From contig NZ_PPHF01000030.1 of assembly GCF_002904335.1 (NCBI RefSeq), forward strand, positions 463,915 through 527,914: DNA of 64,000 nucleotides, given 5' to 3'. Position 1 is the first letter of the stretch, and every line of letters starts with the position of its first letter. The notes beneath the pieces are model-generated. The model was not told where the DNA came from and did no database searches. It saw only the letters and a program-made list of their open reading frames with translations. The translations under genes were made by a program, and so were the position numbers. Source of the DNA: Amycolatopsis sp. CA-126428. Lineage in GTDB: Bacteria; Actinomycetota; Actinomycetes; Mycobacteriales; Pseudonocardiaceae. Below, piece by piece: positions 10,179 through 19,507 of the stretch.

Positions 10179-10789
10179 GCGGGATCGAGCCGCGTGAACC
10201 GGCGGTCGTACAGGAGCGCGGCCGCCGCGAGCGCGGTGAAGAAGAGGCCGATGAAGACGCAGTTCAGCGCGACCTGACCGTAGCCGAGAGCGCCCGCGTC
10301 GACGAACGGGTACGGGTAGAAGCCGGTGACCGCGCCACGCGGGAGCGTGAAGGCGAGCCAGGCCAGCGGGTAGAGCAGCGACCACCAGACCGTGCGCCAC
10401 GTGAGGGCCCCGCGCGGGCCGGCCAGGAGCCAGCCGAGCACGAACAGGGCCGGCGTCACCTTGTGCAGCATCGTGTCGGAGAACAGCGAAAGACCGCGCA
10501 GGTCGTACAAGCCGGCCAGGGCGACCTGGTAGACGATGCCGGTCACGATGATGCCGGCGAGCGCGTCGAGCCAGAGGACGGTGAACAGCCGCCCGCGGGA
10601 CCGGCCCAGCGCGACCAGCGCCGAGGCGAGCACGACCAGCAGGTTCGAGTCGATCGTGAAGAAGCAGAACAGGTTCGCGACCCGCCCGTCCGGGGCGCTC
10701 GCGGTCGCGACGACCTGGGTGACGAGGCCGGCCAGGGCGACCACGGCGGTGACCGCGAACCAGGCGCGGGTGAACTTCTCGCTGCGCAT
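10175..10789 (-). CDS. Pr6Pr family membrane protein
   Basis: 204 residues with about six hydrophobic segments. Hallmarks of the Pr6Pr family include the early FTIDSNLLVVLASALVAL, the DTMLHKVTPALFVLGWLL block and the YPYPFVD motif. It is an integral membrane protein of unknown function. It converges on and slightly overlaps the reductase gene. Confidence 0.78.
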   Translation of the reverse strand: MRSEKFTRAWFAVTAVVALAGLVTQVVATASAPDGRVANLFCFFTIDSNLLVVLASALVALGRSRGRLFTVLWLDALAGIIVTGIVYQVALAGLYDLRGLSLFSDTMLHKVTPALFVLGWLLAGPRGALTWRTVWWSLLYPLAWLAFTLPRGAVTGFYPYPFVDAGALGYGQVALNCVFIGLFFTALAAAALLYDRRFTRLDPA

Positions 10790-10836
10790 CGCCGGAGCTT
10801 AGCTCCACTGTGGACATAAGTCGTGGACCGCCGGGT

Positions 10837-10865
10837 GCGCCCCGGTGCCGTCCGCACCGGGGCGC
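10837..10865. terminator. Terminator hairpin after the 146-aa gene
   Basis: A perfect 12-bp stem, GCGCCCCGGTGC with its complement, around CGTCC. It sits 6 bp beyond the stop codon of the gene at 10872 and in front of the Pr6Pr start. Confidence 0.7.
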
Positions 10866-10871
10866 CGGTCG

Positions 10872-11312
10872 TCACGCCGCGAGCAGCGAGTCCCGGAGCG
10901 CGACGAAGGCCTCGTACTCCGCCTTCTGCTCGACCGGCAGCTGGTAGGCGGCGGCCAGGAGCTTCGTCACGGACGGGAGGATGCTGAGCCGGAACGTCCG
11001 GCCCTCGGTCGTCTTGATGACGAACCGGCCCTGCAGGTCGCGCTTCTTGACCGAAGCCCGGTTGGCGTCGTTGATCGTCAGCGGCGTGCCCGCCGTGACG
11101 GTGCCGTTCTTCTCCTCGAGCGGAACGAGGACGAGATCGGTCTGCCCCGGCTTGAAGCCCAGGGCGAAGTTGGCGACCGAGGTGGTCCGGAAGACCAGGT
11201 AGTTCTTCTGCCTGATCTCCGCGGCGTACACCTTGGTGTAGCTCGCCCCGTCGGCGACGGCTCCGTCGAAGGCGGCGTGGATGGCCGCCTTCATCTGTTC
11301 CTTGCTGACCAC
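10872..11312 (-). CDS. Hypothetical protein
   Basis: 146 residues, with no signal peptide or membrane segment and no family that I recognise. The central region is rich in beta-type sequence (KNYLVFRTTSVANFALGFKPGQTDLVLVPLEE) and the C-terminus is helical. I chose the GTG because GGAGGAG lies 6 nt upstream of it; an in-frame ATG 15 bases earlier would place that ribosome binding site inside the coding region. It is transcribed alone, ending at a strong hairpin. Confidence 0.6.
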   Translation of the reverse strand: MVSKEQMKAAIHAAFDGAVADGASYTKVYAAEIRQKNYLVFRTTSVANFALGFKPGQTDLVLVPLEEKNGTVTAGTPLTINDANRASVKKRDLQGRFVIKTTEGRTFRLSILPSVTKLLAAAYQLPVEQKAEYEAFVALRDSLLAA

Positions 11313-11442
11313 TGGGTGCTCCTCCATGACCGCTCGGGAAGTGAGCGGGATCTCTGTGAAGGAGCGCACTCTAGGGAGCATCGCCGTCGGACCGTGTCGG
11401 GAAAATTCTCGTCAACACAAGCGACTTTCGTCGGTCCTTTTG

Positions 11443-12975
11443 TCAGCTCCCTTCCGAGCGGTCGCCGTGCAGCAGGCCGCGGACCGTGTCGATCGTGTCC
11501 GCGTCGGCCGGGTCCTTGTCCGGGCGGTAGCGGACCACCCGGGCGAACCGCAGCGCCAGACCACCCGGGTAGCGCGTGCTCACCTGCGCGCTGTCCAGCT
11601 CGATCTCCACCACGACCTCCGGCCGGACGTACACCGTCCAGTCGTCGCGGTGGGTCTCGATCTCCTGGAACGTCCGGGTCTGCCACGCCAGCAGCTCGTC
11701 GGTCATGCCCTTGAACGTCTTGCCCACCATGATCGGCGGGCCGCCGTCCGGGTCGCGCGCGCCCAGGTGCAGGTTGGACAGCGTGCCGGTGCGCCGGCCG
11801 TGACCCCACTCCGCCGCGAGCACCACCAGGTCGATCGTGTGCACCGGCTTGACCTTCAGCCACGCCCGCCCGCGCCGCCCGGCCGCGTACGGCGCGGCCA
11901 GGTCCTTGACCATCACCCCTTCGTGGCCCGCTTCCATCGCCGCCTCCAGGACCGAAGCGGCCCGCGAAGTGCCCACTTCGCCGGGGATCACGTGCGCCCC
12001 GGCGACCTTGCGCAGCGCCGCGTTGCGCTCCGACAGCGGCGCGTCCAGCAGGTCGACGCCGTCGAGGTGCAGGCAGTCGAAGAAGTACGGCCGCAGCAGC
12101 AGCGCCTTGACCTGCTCCTCGCGGGTGCTGCCGAACCGGCTCATCGTGTCCTGGAACGGCCGCGGCCGCCCGGCGTCGGTCAGCGCCAGCGTCTCGCCGT
12201 CGAGCACCACCGACTCGCACGGCAGCGCCCGCACGAGGTCCACCAGCTCCTGCACGCTCCCGGTGATCTCGCGCAGCGTCCGCGTCCAGACGTGCACCTC
12301 GTCGCCCTGGCGGTGCACCTGGATCCGCGCACCGTCCATTTTGTACTCGACGATCGCCTCGGCGTGCTCGGCGACGGCCTCGTCCAGCGACTCCGCCGGG
12401 GACGCCAGCATCGGCTTGATCGGCGTGCCGAGGGTGAGCCGGAACTCCGCCAGCGCACCCGGCCCGCCGGTCATCGCCGCGACCCCGGTGACGCCGAGCT
12501 TCCCGGACAGCATGAAGGCGCGCCGCACGTCCTCGGCCGGCACCTCGGCCGCGGCGGCGATGGCATCGACCATCACCCCCTCCAGCGCGCCCTGCCGCAG
12601 TTCCCCGGTGACCAGCCGGAACAGGAACTGCTGCTCGTCCTTCGTCAGCCGTTCGAACAACGCCCGCAGCACTTCCTGCCGGCGCGTCGACGAACCCGTG
12701 CCCGCCGCGACCCCGGCCGCCGCGGTCAGCGCCGCGTCCACCTCCAGCACCGAGGCCACCGGTTCGGCGGCGGAGCCCGCGCCCAGCCCGGCCAGGGTGC
12801 GCCAGCCCGCACCCAGCCTGTCCTGCGCCGTCTGCCCGGTGAGGTACGCGATCACCGTGGGCAGCTCGGCGATCTCCGCCGCGCGCAGCACTTCGGCCAG
12901 GAGGGCGATCTTCGCCTTCCTGGACCTGGTCGCCGCCAGTTCGGCGGACGCGCGGACCAACTCGCTCAGCAGCAC
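11443..12975 (-). CDS. ligB: ATP-dependent DNA ligase LigB
   Basis: 510 residues, close to mycobacterial LigB. An N-terminal helical DNA-binding domain is followed by the adenylation domain with the active-site lysine in EYKMDGARIQ (Lys212), the nucleotidyltransferase motifs VVLDGETLAL and GHEGVMVKDLAAPYAAG, and the OB-fold region with WLKVK. It seals nicks using ATP and is an accessory to the NAD-dependent LigA, presumably in repair. The GTG start is the first in frame. There is a 45-bp gap to the upstream XRE gene with no obvious terminator. Confidence 0.9.
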   Translation of the reverse strand: MLLSELVRASAELAATRSRKAKIALLAEVLRAAEIAELPTVIAYLTGQTAQDRLGAGWRTLAGLGAGSAAEPVASVLEVDAALTAAAGVAAGTGSSTRRQEVLRALFERLTKDEQQFLFRLVTGELRQGALEGVMVDAIAAAAEVPAEDVRRAFMLSGKLGVTGVAAMTGGPGALAEFRLTLGTPIKPMLASPAESLDEAVAEHAEAIVEYKMDGARIQVHRQGDEVHVWTRTLREITGSVQELVDLVRALPCESVVLDGETLALTDAGRPRPFQDTMSRFGSTREEQVKALLLRPYFFDCLHLDGVDLLDAPLSERNAALRKVAGAHVIPGEVGTSRAASVLEAAMEAGHEGVMVKDLAAPYAAGRRGRAWLKVKPVHTIDLVVLAAEWGHGRRTGTLSNLHLGARDPDGGPPIMVGKTFKGMTDELLAWQTRTFQEIETHRDDWTVYVRPEVVVEIELDSAQVSTRYPGGLALRFARVVRYRPDKDPADADTIDTVRGLLHGDRSEGS

Positions 12976-13020
12976 CCGGACATCATGACCCGGACCACCG
13001 ACAGTTTCTAGTCGGCACTG

Positions 13021-13872
13021 TCAGTTCGGGCGAGCGTTTGTCCTGGTCAACGGGGCCTCGGCGATCCAGCTGGCCAGCAAGCCGAGCGCGCGCTCGCTCG
13101 CCGACCCGGGTTCGGCGTGGTAGATCACCAGGCCCTGGTCCGGGTCGTCGGGCAGCCGCAGCGTCTCGTACCGCAGCCGCAACTCCCCGACGACGGGGTT
13201 CATGATCAGCTTCCAGCCGCGGGCCTTCTCCTGGACCGCGTGCTCGGCCCACAGCTCCCGGAACCGCTCGCTCGCCAGCGAAAGCTCGCCGGCCAGCCGG
13301 TGGAAGTGCGGGTCATCGGGGTGCTTGCCGCTCTCGGCGCGCAGGTTGGCGACGACGTCCCGGCACACCTCGTCCCACTCCGGGTGCAGCTGCTTCGCGC
13401 GTTCGTCGGTGAAGACGAGCTTCGGCATGCTGAGCTCTTCGAGCCGGCCGAAGTCGAACGAGACAGCGCCGCCCAGGGCGTTCCAGGCCAGCACGTCCAG
13501 GTAGCGGCCGAAGACGAACGCGGGCGCCTGGACGGCGTCGAGCAGGTGCTGCAGCTCGGGCCGGACCCGCTGCGGCGCGCTCTTCTCCCGGCGCTTCGGC
13601 GCGGCGAGGTTGCGCAGGTAGGACTCCTCGCCGGCGTCGAGGCGCAGCGCGCGGGCCAGCGCGCCGAGGATCGCGTCCGAGACGTTCTTCCCGCGCCCCT
13701 GCTCCAGCCGCGTGTAGTAGTCGACGCTGATGCCGGCCAGCTGCGCCAGCTCCTCGCGGCGCAGGCCCTTGACCCGCCGCTGGGTGACCCCGGACGGGAG
13801 GCCGAGGTCGGCGGGGTCCAAGGCGGCGCGGCGCGCCTTCAGGAAGGCGCCCAGCTCGGCGGCGTCACTCAT
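13021..13872 (-). CDS. XRE-type transcriptional regulator with MmyB-like ligand domain
   Basis: 283 residues. The N-terminal helix-turn-helix (LRREELAQLAGISVDYYTRLEQGRGKN, two parts of one motif) is followed by the MmyB-type PAS-like domain (AFVFGRYLDVLAWNALGGAV and the DPDQGLVIYHAEPGSASERAL region). Proteins of this build typically control a neighbouring or divergent redox or secondary-metabolism gene. Its start overlaps the fumC stop by one base (TGATG), so it is likely co-translated with fumC and could respond to central-metabolic state; that is inference. Confidence 0.82.
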   Translation of the reverse strand: MSDAAELGAFLKARRAALDPADLGLPSGVTQRRVKGLRREELAQLAGISVDYYTRLEQGRGKNVSDAILGALARALRLDAGEESYLRNLAAPKRREKSAPQRVRPELQHLLDAVQAPAFVFGRYLDVLAWNALGGAVSFDFGRLEELSMPKLVFTDERAKQLHPEWDEVCRDVVANLRAESGKHPDDPHFHRLAGELSLASERFRELWAEHAVQEKARGWKLIMNPVVGELRLRYETLRLPDDPDQGLVIYHAEPGSASERALGLLASWIAEAPLTRTNARPN

Positions 13873-15269
13873 CAGTGGCCGCCGCGGGCCATGCGCAGCA
13901 CGTCGAGCGCCTCGTCGAGCTGCTCCTCGGTGAGCTTGCCGTCCCGCACGTACCCGCGCTCGATGACGACGTCGCGGATCGTCTTCAGCTCCTTCAACGC
14001 CTGCTTCGCGACCGCGGCCGCTGCCTCGTAGCCAATGTACTTGTTCAACGGCGTCACGATCGACGGCGAACCTTCGGCGTAGGTCCGCGTGCGTTCCGCG
14101 TTCACCGTGATACCGGCGAACACCTTGTCCGCCAGCAGCCGCGAAACGGCCGCGAGCAGCCGCGCCGATTCGAGGACGTTCCGGGCGATCACGGGCAGGT
14201 TGACGTTCAGCTGGAAATTGCCCGCCGCACCCGCGAAAGCGACGGCCGCGTCGTTGCCGATCACCTGCGCGACCACCTGCAGCGTCGCCTCCGGGATCAC
14301 CGGGTTCACCTTGCCCGGCATGATCGACGAGCCCGGCTGCAGGTCCGGCAGCGCCAGCTCGGCCAGCCCGGTGCGCGGACCGGACCCCAGCCAGCGCAGG
14401 TCGTTGGCGATCTTGTTGAGCGACACGGCGACCGTGCGCAGGTGCCCGGACGTCTCGACGACGCTGTCCTGCGTCGCCTGCGCCTCGAAGTGGTCGCGGG
14501 CCTCGGTCAGCGGCAGCCCGGTCACCGTGGCGAGTTCCGCGGCGACCGACGAGCCGAAGCCGTCCGGCGCGTTCAGCCCCGACCCGACGGCCGTGCCGCC
14601 GATCGGCAGCTCGCCCAGCCGCGGCAGGCCCGACTTCAGCCGTTCGACGCCGAAGCGGACCTGGGACGCCCACGCGCCCGCCTCCTGGCCGAGCGTGATC
14701 GGTACCGCGTCCATCAGATGCGTCCGGCCGGACTTCACCACGTCGGCCCACTCCGCGGCGCGCACCTCGATGGCCCCGGCGAGGTACTCCAGGGCCGGGA
14801 TGACGTCCTTGAGCACGGCTTCGGTCGCGGCCACGTGGATGGTCGTCGGGAACGTGTCGTTCGACGACTGCGACGCGTTGACGTGGTCGTTCGGGTGGAC
14901 GTCCCGGCCGAGGGCGCGGGAGGCGAGCGTCGCGATGACCTCGTTGGCGTTCATGTTCGACGACGTCCCCGACCCGGTCTGGAAGACGTCGATCGGGAAG
15001 TGCGCGTCGTGGGCGCCGTCGGCGACCTCGTCGGCGGCGGCCGCGATGGCCTCCGCGATGTCGGCGTCGAGCACGCCCAGCTTGAGGTTCACGCGCGCGG
15101 CGGCGGCCTTGAGCAGGCCGAGCGCGCGGATCTGGGCGCGCTCCAGGCCCCGGCCGGAGATGGGGAAGTTCTCCACGGCCCGCTGGGTCTGCGCGCGGTA
15201 GAGCGCGTCGGCCGGCACGCGGACCTCGCCCATGGTGTCGTGTTCGATCCGGTATTCCTGATCAGCCAT
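13872..15269 (-). CDS. fumC: Class II fumarate hydratase
   Basis: 465 residues with the superfamily signature [11 protein letters not shown], the [16 protein letters not shown] and [16 protein letters not shown] blocks and the N-terminal [10 protein letters not shown] region. It interconverts fumarate and malate in the citric acid cycle and needs no iron-sulfur cluster. It is the homologue of M. tuberculosis Rv1098c and occupies a similar position before glpX. It is followed directly by the XRE regulator. Confidence 0.95.
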   Translation of the reverse strand: MADQEYRIEHDTMGEVRVPADALYRAQTQRAVENFPISGRGLERAQIRALGLLKAAAARVNLKLGVLDADIAEAIAAAADEVADGAHDAHFPIDVFQTGSGTSSNMNANEVIATLASRALGRDVHPNDHVNASQSSNDTFPTTIHVAATEAVLKDVIPALEYLAGAIEVRAAEWADVVKSGRTHLMDAVPITLGQEAGAWASQVRFGVERLKSGLPRLGELPIGGTAVGSGLNAPDGFGSSVAAELATVTGLPLTEARDHFEAQATQDSVVETSGHLRTVAVSLNKIANDLRWLGSGPRTGLAELALPDLQPGSSIMPGKVNPVIPEATLQVVAQVIGNDAAVAFAGAAGNFQLNVNLPVIARNVLESARLLAAVSRLLADKVFAGITVNAERTRTYAEGSPSIVTPLNKYIGYEAAAAVAKQALKELKTIRDVVIERGYVRDGKLTEEQLDEALDVLRMARGGH

Positions 15270-15296
15270 GACACCGATTCTGGACCTGTTCGCGAA

Positions 15297-15920
15297 TCAC
15301 CGCGGGGTGGCGTTGCGCACCCTGCGGCGTTCGCCGAGCACCGCGACGACGACGATCGCCGCCACCAGGCCCGCACCGCCCAGGCCCGCGAACACCAGGG
15401 GCACGGCCGGGTCCTGCCGTCCGGCGAGCTGCGTCGCGACGAGCCCGTCCGGGTCCTCGACGACGGCCACGCGACCGCCGACCACCAGCCGCGTGCCGGT
15501 GCCCGGATCGAGCGAATCCGGGCTCCCGTCCGGGTTCCGCACGTCGTAGGTGTAGGCGGGGCCGCATCTCAGCCGGTGCACGGACTCCGCGGTCACCAGC
15601 ACTTCGACCGGCTTTCCCCGCGCAAGCAGGATTTCGTCGCCGGCCGCGGTCCAGCCGCCCTGCACCGCGGCCAGCACCGGCAGCAGCCCGAGCAGCGCGA
15701 GCAGCAGGCCCGTCCGGGCCAGCCGGCGGCCGAACCCGATGAGGGCCGCGAAAGCGGCGATGACGAACGGAACGAAACCCACCGGCTCGGCGGACGGCAA
15801 CCCGAGCCACACCGCGAAAACGAGCCAGCCGAGCAGCACCGCGGCCGCCGCGGTCGCGCTCAGCAGTGTCCGCCGCACCCCCCACGGTGGGCGCCGGTCG
15901 TCCGGCCGCCGGTGTCGCAC
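15297..15920 (-). CDS. Membrane protein of unknown function
   Basis: 207 residues. Three hydrophobic segments lie in the N-terminal half (LLSATAAAAVLLGWLVFAVWL, VGFVPFVIAAFAALIGF and LLLALLGLLPVLAAV), a hydrophilic domain of about 80 residues contains a Cys in VHRLRCGPAYTYDV, and another membrane segment precedes an Arg-rich tail. The hydrophilic part is probably extracytoplasmic. I do not recognise the family. It is 27 bp upstream of fumC and may be in the same transcript. Confidence 0.6.
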   Translation of the reverse strand: MRHRRPDDRRPPWGVRRTLLSATAAAAVLLGWLVFAVWLGLPSAEPVGFVPFVIAAFAALIGFGRRLARTGLLLALLGLLPVLAAVQGGWTAAGDEILLARGKPVEVLVTAESVHRLRCGPAYTYDVRNPDGSPDSLDPGTGTRLVVGGRVAVVEDPDGLVATQLAGRQDPAVPLVFAGLGGAGLVAAIVVVAVLGERRRVRNATPR

Positions 15921-15935
15921 CCCGTCGAGTGAACT

Positions 15936-15954
15936 CCGATCCCGCTAGGATCGG
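15936..15954 (+). promoter_or_regulatory. Palindrome overlapping the -10 of the ferredoxin reductase promoter
   Basis: CCGATCC-CGCTA-GGATCGG is a perfect inverted repeat that includes TAGGAT (15946-15951), a TANNNT -10 candidate. It lies between the divergent membrane-protein and reductase genes and could be a repressor site for either. Confidence 0.4.
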
Positions 15955-15997
15955 GTGTGTTCTCGATCACCGCCATCCACCACTGGCTGGAGCGAGC

Positions 15998-16987
15998 ATG
16001 ACTGACGTTACTGGGGATTCCTACGACCTCGTCATCATCGGCGCGGGCCCGACGGGCCTGTACGGCGCCTACTACGCCGGGTTCCGCGGCCTTTCGATGG
16101 CGGTGGTCGATTCGCTGCCCGAGCCCGGCGGCCAGGTGACCGCGATGTACCCGGAGAAGATGATCTACGACGTCGGCGGGTTCGCCGAGATCCGCGGCCG
16201 CGATCTGGTCGAGGGCCTGGTGAAGCAGGCCGCGCCGTTCAAGCCGAAGTACCTGCTGGGGCGCAAGGCCGAAAAGCTGGAGCCGGCCGGGGACGGCGTC
16301 GTGCTGACCCTCGACGGCGGCGAGACGCTGCACGCCCGCGCGGTGCTGATCACCGCGGGCATCGGCGAGTTCACCCCGCGCCCGCTGCCGGCCGGCGACG
16401 GCTGGCTCGGCCGCGGCATGGTGCACTTCGTCCCCTCGCTGCAGGTGCACGCGGGGCAGCACGTCGTGGTCGTCGGCGGCGGCGACTCGGCGTTCGACTG
16501 GATCCTCGCGCTGCACCCGGTCGCGGCGAGCGTGACGCTGGTGCACCGCCGCGCGAAGTTCCGCGCCGCCGAGTCGATCGTCCGGCAGGCGCGTGAGCTC
16601 GGCACCCGGATCATCACCGACGCCGAAGTCACGCGGTTCGTCGAAGCACCCGACGGCGCACTCGAAGCCGTCGACGTCTCGATCAAGGGCGCCGGCGACG
16701 AACGGCTCCCGGCCAACGCCGTCGTCGCCGCGCTGGGCTTCACCGCGGACCTCGGCCCGATCGAGAGCTGGGGCCTGGAGATCGACCACCGCGCCATCGC
16801 CGTCGACTCGACCATGGCGACAGCGCGTCCGCGCGTCTACGCCGCGGGCGACGTCGCCGCGTACCCGGGGAAGGTGAAGCTGATCGCGACCGGCTTCGGG
16901 GAGGCCGCGACGGCCGTCAACAACATCGCCGTCGCGCTCGACCCGGACGCCCACCTGTTCCCGGGCCACTCGAGCAACGCCGAGTAG
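15998..16987 (+). CDS. Ferredoxin--NADP reductase (thioredoxin-reductase-like, FNR type 2)
   Basis: 329 residues with an FAD dinucleotide-binding motif (LVIIGAGPTGLYGAYYAG), an NADPH-binding motif (VVVVGGGDSAFDWILAL) and the C-terminal FAD contact RPRVYAAGDVAAYPGK. The redox CxxC of thioredoxin reductases is absent, which places it with the YumC/TrxR-like ferredoxin-NADP reductases. It would pass electrons between NADPH and ferredoxins serving cytochromes P450 or biosynthetic enzymes. GGAG lies 6-7 nt before the ATG. Two bases separate its stop from the convergent trypsin gene. Confidence 0.85.
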   Translation: MTDVTGDSYDLVIIGAGPTGLYGAYYAGFRGLSMAVVDSLPEPGGQVTAMYPEKMIYDVGGFAEIRGRDLVEGLVKQAAPFKPKYLLGRKAEKLEPAGDGVVLTLDGGETLHARAVLITAGIGEFTPRPLPAGDGWLGRGMVHFVPSLQVHAGQHVVVVGGGDSAFDWILALHPVAASVTLVHRRAKFRAAESIVRQARELGTRIITDAEVTRFVEAPDGALEAVDVSIKGAGDERLPANAVVAALGFTADLGPIESWGLEIDHRAIAVDSTMATARPRVYAAGDVAAYPGKVKLIATGFGEAATAVNNIAVALDPDAHLFPGHSSNAE

Positions 16988-16988
16988 C

Positions 16989-17741
16989 TCAGGCCTTGGT
17001 CTTCTCGGCGATCCAGGGCGCGTAGGCGACGACGGAGGTGTAGATCGACGGCGCCGTCGCGCATTCCGGGTCGTTGTTGCCCGGGCGGCTGGTGACGCCG
17101 GCGAGCAGCCAGTGGTCGCCGTCGCGCACGATCTCCGGGCCGCCGGAGTCGCCGAAGCACGCCCCGGACTTGCCGCCCGGGTTGTCGGTGCACAGCTCGG
17201 CCGTGCCGTCGAACCCCGCAGTGCACTTGGTGCCTTCGACGATCTTCGTGTCGAGCTGCTGCAACGTCGTCGGGAGGCCGCCGCAGTTCAGCTTCGGGCA
17301 GGTCTGGCCCCAGCCGACGATCCGGGTCGCGGTGCCCGGCGACGCGGCCGTCGCGAGCCCGATCGGCGCGGTCGTGACCGGCGCCGCCAGCCGCAGCAGC
17401 GCGATGTCGCCCGCCGGGCTCTGGGTGTTGAACGCCGGGTTCACGACGATCCCGGCGAGCTGGGCGACCTCGCCGCCCTGCCCCACGTCGTTCGTGCCGG
17501 TCCGCGGCGAGATGTCGGCCGGGGTCTTGCCGTACGCGCAGTGCGCGGCCGTGACCACCCAGGTGGGCGCGATCAGCGCGCCCCCGCAGAACAGCTTGCC
17601 CGACGAGGTGTGCAGCGAGACCGTGAACGGGTACGGCTGGTCCGCGGCGACGCCCCCGACGATGGCGGGGGCGGCCGCGGCCGTGCCGGGGACCAGGACG
17701 GCGAGGATCAGGACCAGCAGGGCCGGCAGTCGCCTGGTCAC
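16989..17741 (-). CDS. Secreted trypsin-like serine protease
   Basis: 250 residues. A Sec signal peptide (LPALLVLILAVLVPGTAAA) precedes the IVGGVAA activation site. The catalytic triad is visible as TAAHC, GDIALLRL and GDSGGP, and six to eight cysteines fit extracellular disulfides. It belongs to the S1A family, here about 220 residues after cleavage. The GTG start is 5 nt after AAGGAG, which overlaps the TAA of the upstream glpX, so the two genes are likely coupled. Confidence 0.88.
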   Translation of the reverse strand: MTRRLPALLVLILAVLVPGTAAAAPAIVGGVAADQPYPFTVSLHTSSGKLFCGGALIAPTWVVTAAHCAYGKTPADISPRTGTNDVGQGGEVAQLAGIVVNPAFNTQSPAGDIALLRLAAPVTTAPIGLATAASPGTATRIVGWGQTCPKLNCGGLPTTLQQLDTKIVEGTKCTAGFDGTAELCTDNPGGKSGACFGDSGGPEIVRDGDHWLLAGVTSRPGNNDPECATAPSIYTSVVAYAPWIAEKTKA

Positions 17742-17749
17742 GGAACTCC

Positions 17750-18799
17750 TTAAGGCAGCGGGGGCACGACGTCGTCGTCGGGCGCGTCCAGGTGGCCGTC
17801 GAAGTTGACCGAGGAGTACGCCCGCAGCTTGTTCAGCCGGTGGTAGCCGTCGATCATTCTGACGGTCCCGGACTTGGACCGCATCACGATGGACTGCGTC
17901 GTCGCCCCGCCCTCGCGGTAGTGGACGCCGCGCAGCAGGTCGCCGTCGGTGACACCGGTGGCGCAGAAGAAGACGTTGTCGCCGCGCACGAGGTCGTCGT
18001 TCAGCAGCACGCGGTCGAGGTCGTGCCCGGCGGCGAGGGCCTTCTCGCGCTCGGCGTCGTCCTTCGGCCACAGCCGGCCCTGCAGCTCGCCGCCGAGGCA
18101 CTTCATCGCGCAGGCCGCGATGATGCCCTCGGGGGTGCCGCCGATGCCGAGCAGCATGTCGACGCCGGTGGTCGGGCGGGCCGCGGCGATCGCGCCCGCG
18201 ACGTCGCCGTCGGAGATGAACCGGATCCGCGCGCCGGCCTCGCGGACCTCCTTGATGATCTGCTCGTGCCGCGGGCGGTCGAGGATGCACACGGTGACGT
18301 CGCTGACGCTGCTGTGCTTCGCCTTGGCGACGCGGCGGATGTTCTCCGCGATCGGGGCGCCGAGCTCGACCTTGCCGGCCGCGTCCGGCCCGACGGCCAG
18401 CTTCTCCATGTAGAACACCGCGGACGGGTCGAACATCGCGCCGCGCTCGGCGACCGCGAGCACGGCGAGGGCGTTCGGCATGCCCTTGGCCATCAGCGTG
18501 GTGCCGTCGACCGGGTCGACCGCGACGTCGCAGTCCGGCCCGTCGCCGTTGCCGACCTCTTCGCCGTTGAACAGCATGGGCGCTTCGTCCTTCTCGCCCT
18601 CGCCGATCACCACGACCCCGCGCATCGACACCGTCGAGACGAGCTGGCGCATCGCGTCGACGGCCGCGCCGTCGCCGCCGATCTTGTCGCCGCGGCCGAC
18701 CCAGCGACCGGCGGCCATCGCGGCGGCTTCGGTGACCCGGACCAGCTCCATCGCGAGGTTGCGGTCGGGCGCTTCACGACGACTGTCTGCGGCGGGCAT
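17750..18799 (-). CDS. glpX: Class II fructose-1,6-bisphosphatase
   Basis: 349 residues with the family motifs [26 protein letters not shown] and [21 protein letters not shown]. It hydrolyses fructose 1,6-bisphosphate in gluconeogenesis and is the main such enzyme in actinobacteria (M. tuberculosis Rv1099c). GGGAGG lies 5 nt before the ATG. A hairpin GCGGGTA/TACCCGC (18825-18852) sits between it and xseB. Confidence 0.94.
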   Translation of the reverse strand: MPAADSRREAPDRNLAMELVRVTEAAAMAAGRWVGRGDKIGGDGAAVDAMRQLVSTVSMRGVVVIGEGEKDEAPMLFNGEEVGNGDGPDCDVAVDPVDGTTLMAKGMPNALAVLAVAERGAMFDPSAVFYMEKLAVGPDAAGKVELGAPIAENIRRVAKAKHSSVSDVTVCILDRPRHEQIIKEVREAGARIRFISDGDVAGAIAAARPTTGVDMLLGIGGTPEGIIAACAMKCLGGELQGRLWPKDDAEREKALAAGHDLDRVLLNDDLVRGDNVFFCATGVTDGDLLRGVHYREGGATTQSIVMRSKSGTVRMIDGYHRLNKLRAYSSVNFDGHLDAPDDDVVPPLP

Positions 18800-18884
18800 C
18801 TGTGCCTCCCGGATCGTGGAACTGGCGGGTAGCCAGTCTGTCAGATACCCGCCGTGTTTCCAGATACCGAGGGCATGGCCTACC

Positions 18885-19106
18885 TCACTGCTCGGAGTCG
18901 TCCTCCACGGACGCCAGGGCAGCCTCGATGCGCTCGCGAGCGCCTTCGAGATGGCGCTCACAGACCTTCGCGAGCTTCTCGCCCTTCTCCCACAACGCGA
19001 GCGACTGCTCGAGGGAGAGCCCACCGGCCTCGAGCTCGCGGACGACCTCGACGAGGTGGTCGCGGGCCTGCTCGTAGCCGAGTTCCTCGCTGGGTGTCTC
19101 ACTCAC
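18885..19106 (-). CDS. xseB: Exodeoxyribonuclease VII small subunit
   Basis: 73 residues, slightly shorter than the usual 75-85. The XseB helical hairpin is clear in [40 protein letters not shown]. XseB binds XseA to form the nuclease that degrades single-stranded DNA. The GTG is chosen because it forms a GTGA overlap with the stop of the preceding gene; a longer reading from 19157 would run back into that gene. Confidence 0.9.
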   Translation of the reverse strand: MSETPSEELGYEQARDHLVEVVRELEAGGLSLEQSLALWEKGEKLAKVCERHLEGARERIEAALASVEDDSEQ

Positions 19107-19507
19107 GCTCGGTGTTCTCCGACCTTCCGGGCTGACGGGTGGGCGCTGTTCGCGCACACTACCGCGCTGGCCATCGCGTGGTCGTACCCGACGAACGCCA
19201 GCGCGAACTCCTGCCCGTCACCCTCCGCGATCGCCTCTTCGAGGTTCTCCTGCGCCCCGGCCACCCGCCGCCGGTGCCCCGCGCCGTCGGCGAACCACCA
19301 GCGCGAGCCGACCTGCATCGACGTCGCCTCGGACAGCCGCCGCAGCTGCGGGCCCAGGTCGCGGCGGGCGGCGGTGCCGCAGCCGGCGAGCAGGGCCGTC
19401 CAGCACTCGGCGGCGGCCCGGTCGGTGCGCACCGCCTGGTCCAGGAGCGGCCGCGCGCCGAGCTTCCTGGCCGCGTCCACGGTGAGCGGGAGGAACGTCA
19501 CCTTCAC
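19103..19507 (-). CDS. Conserved hypothetical protein between xseA and xseB
   Basis: 134 residues, predominantly helical, with Trp pairs (CWTALLAGCG, SRWWFADGAGH). I do not recognise a characterised domain. It overlaps both xseA (GTGA at its start) and xseB (GTGA at its end), so it is translated as part of the exonuclease VII operon. A role related to the nuclease is only suggested by this position. Confidence 0.65.
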   Translation of the reverse strand: MKVTFLPLTVDAARKLGARPLLDQAVRTDRAAAECWTALLAGCGTAARRDLGPQLRRLSEATSMQVGSRWWFADGAGHRRRVAGAQENLEEAIAEGDGQEFALAFVGYDHAMASAVVCANSAHPSARKVGEHRA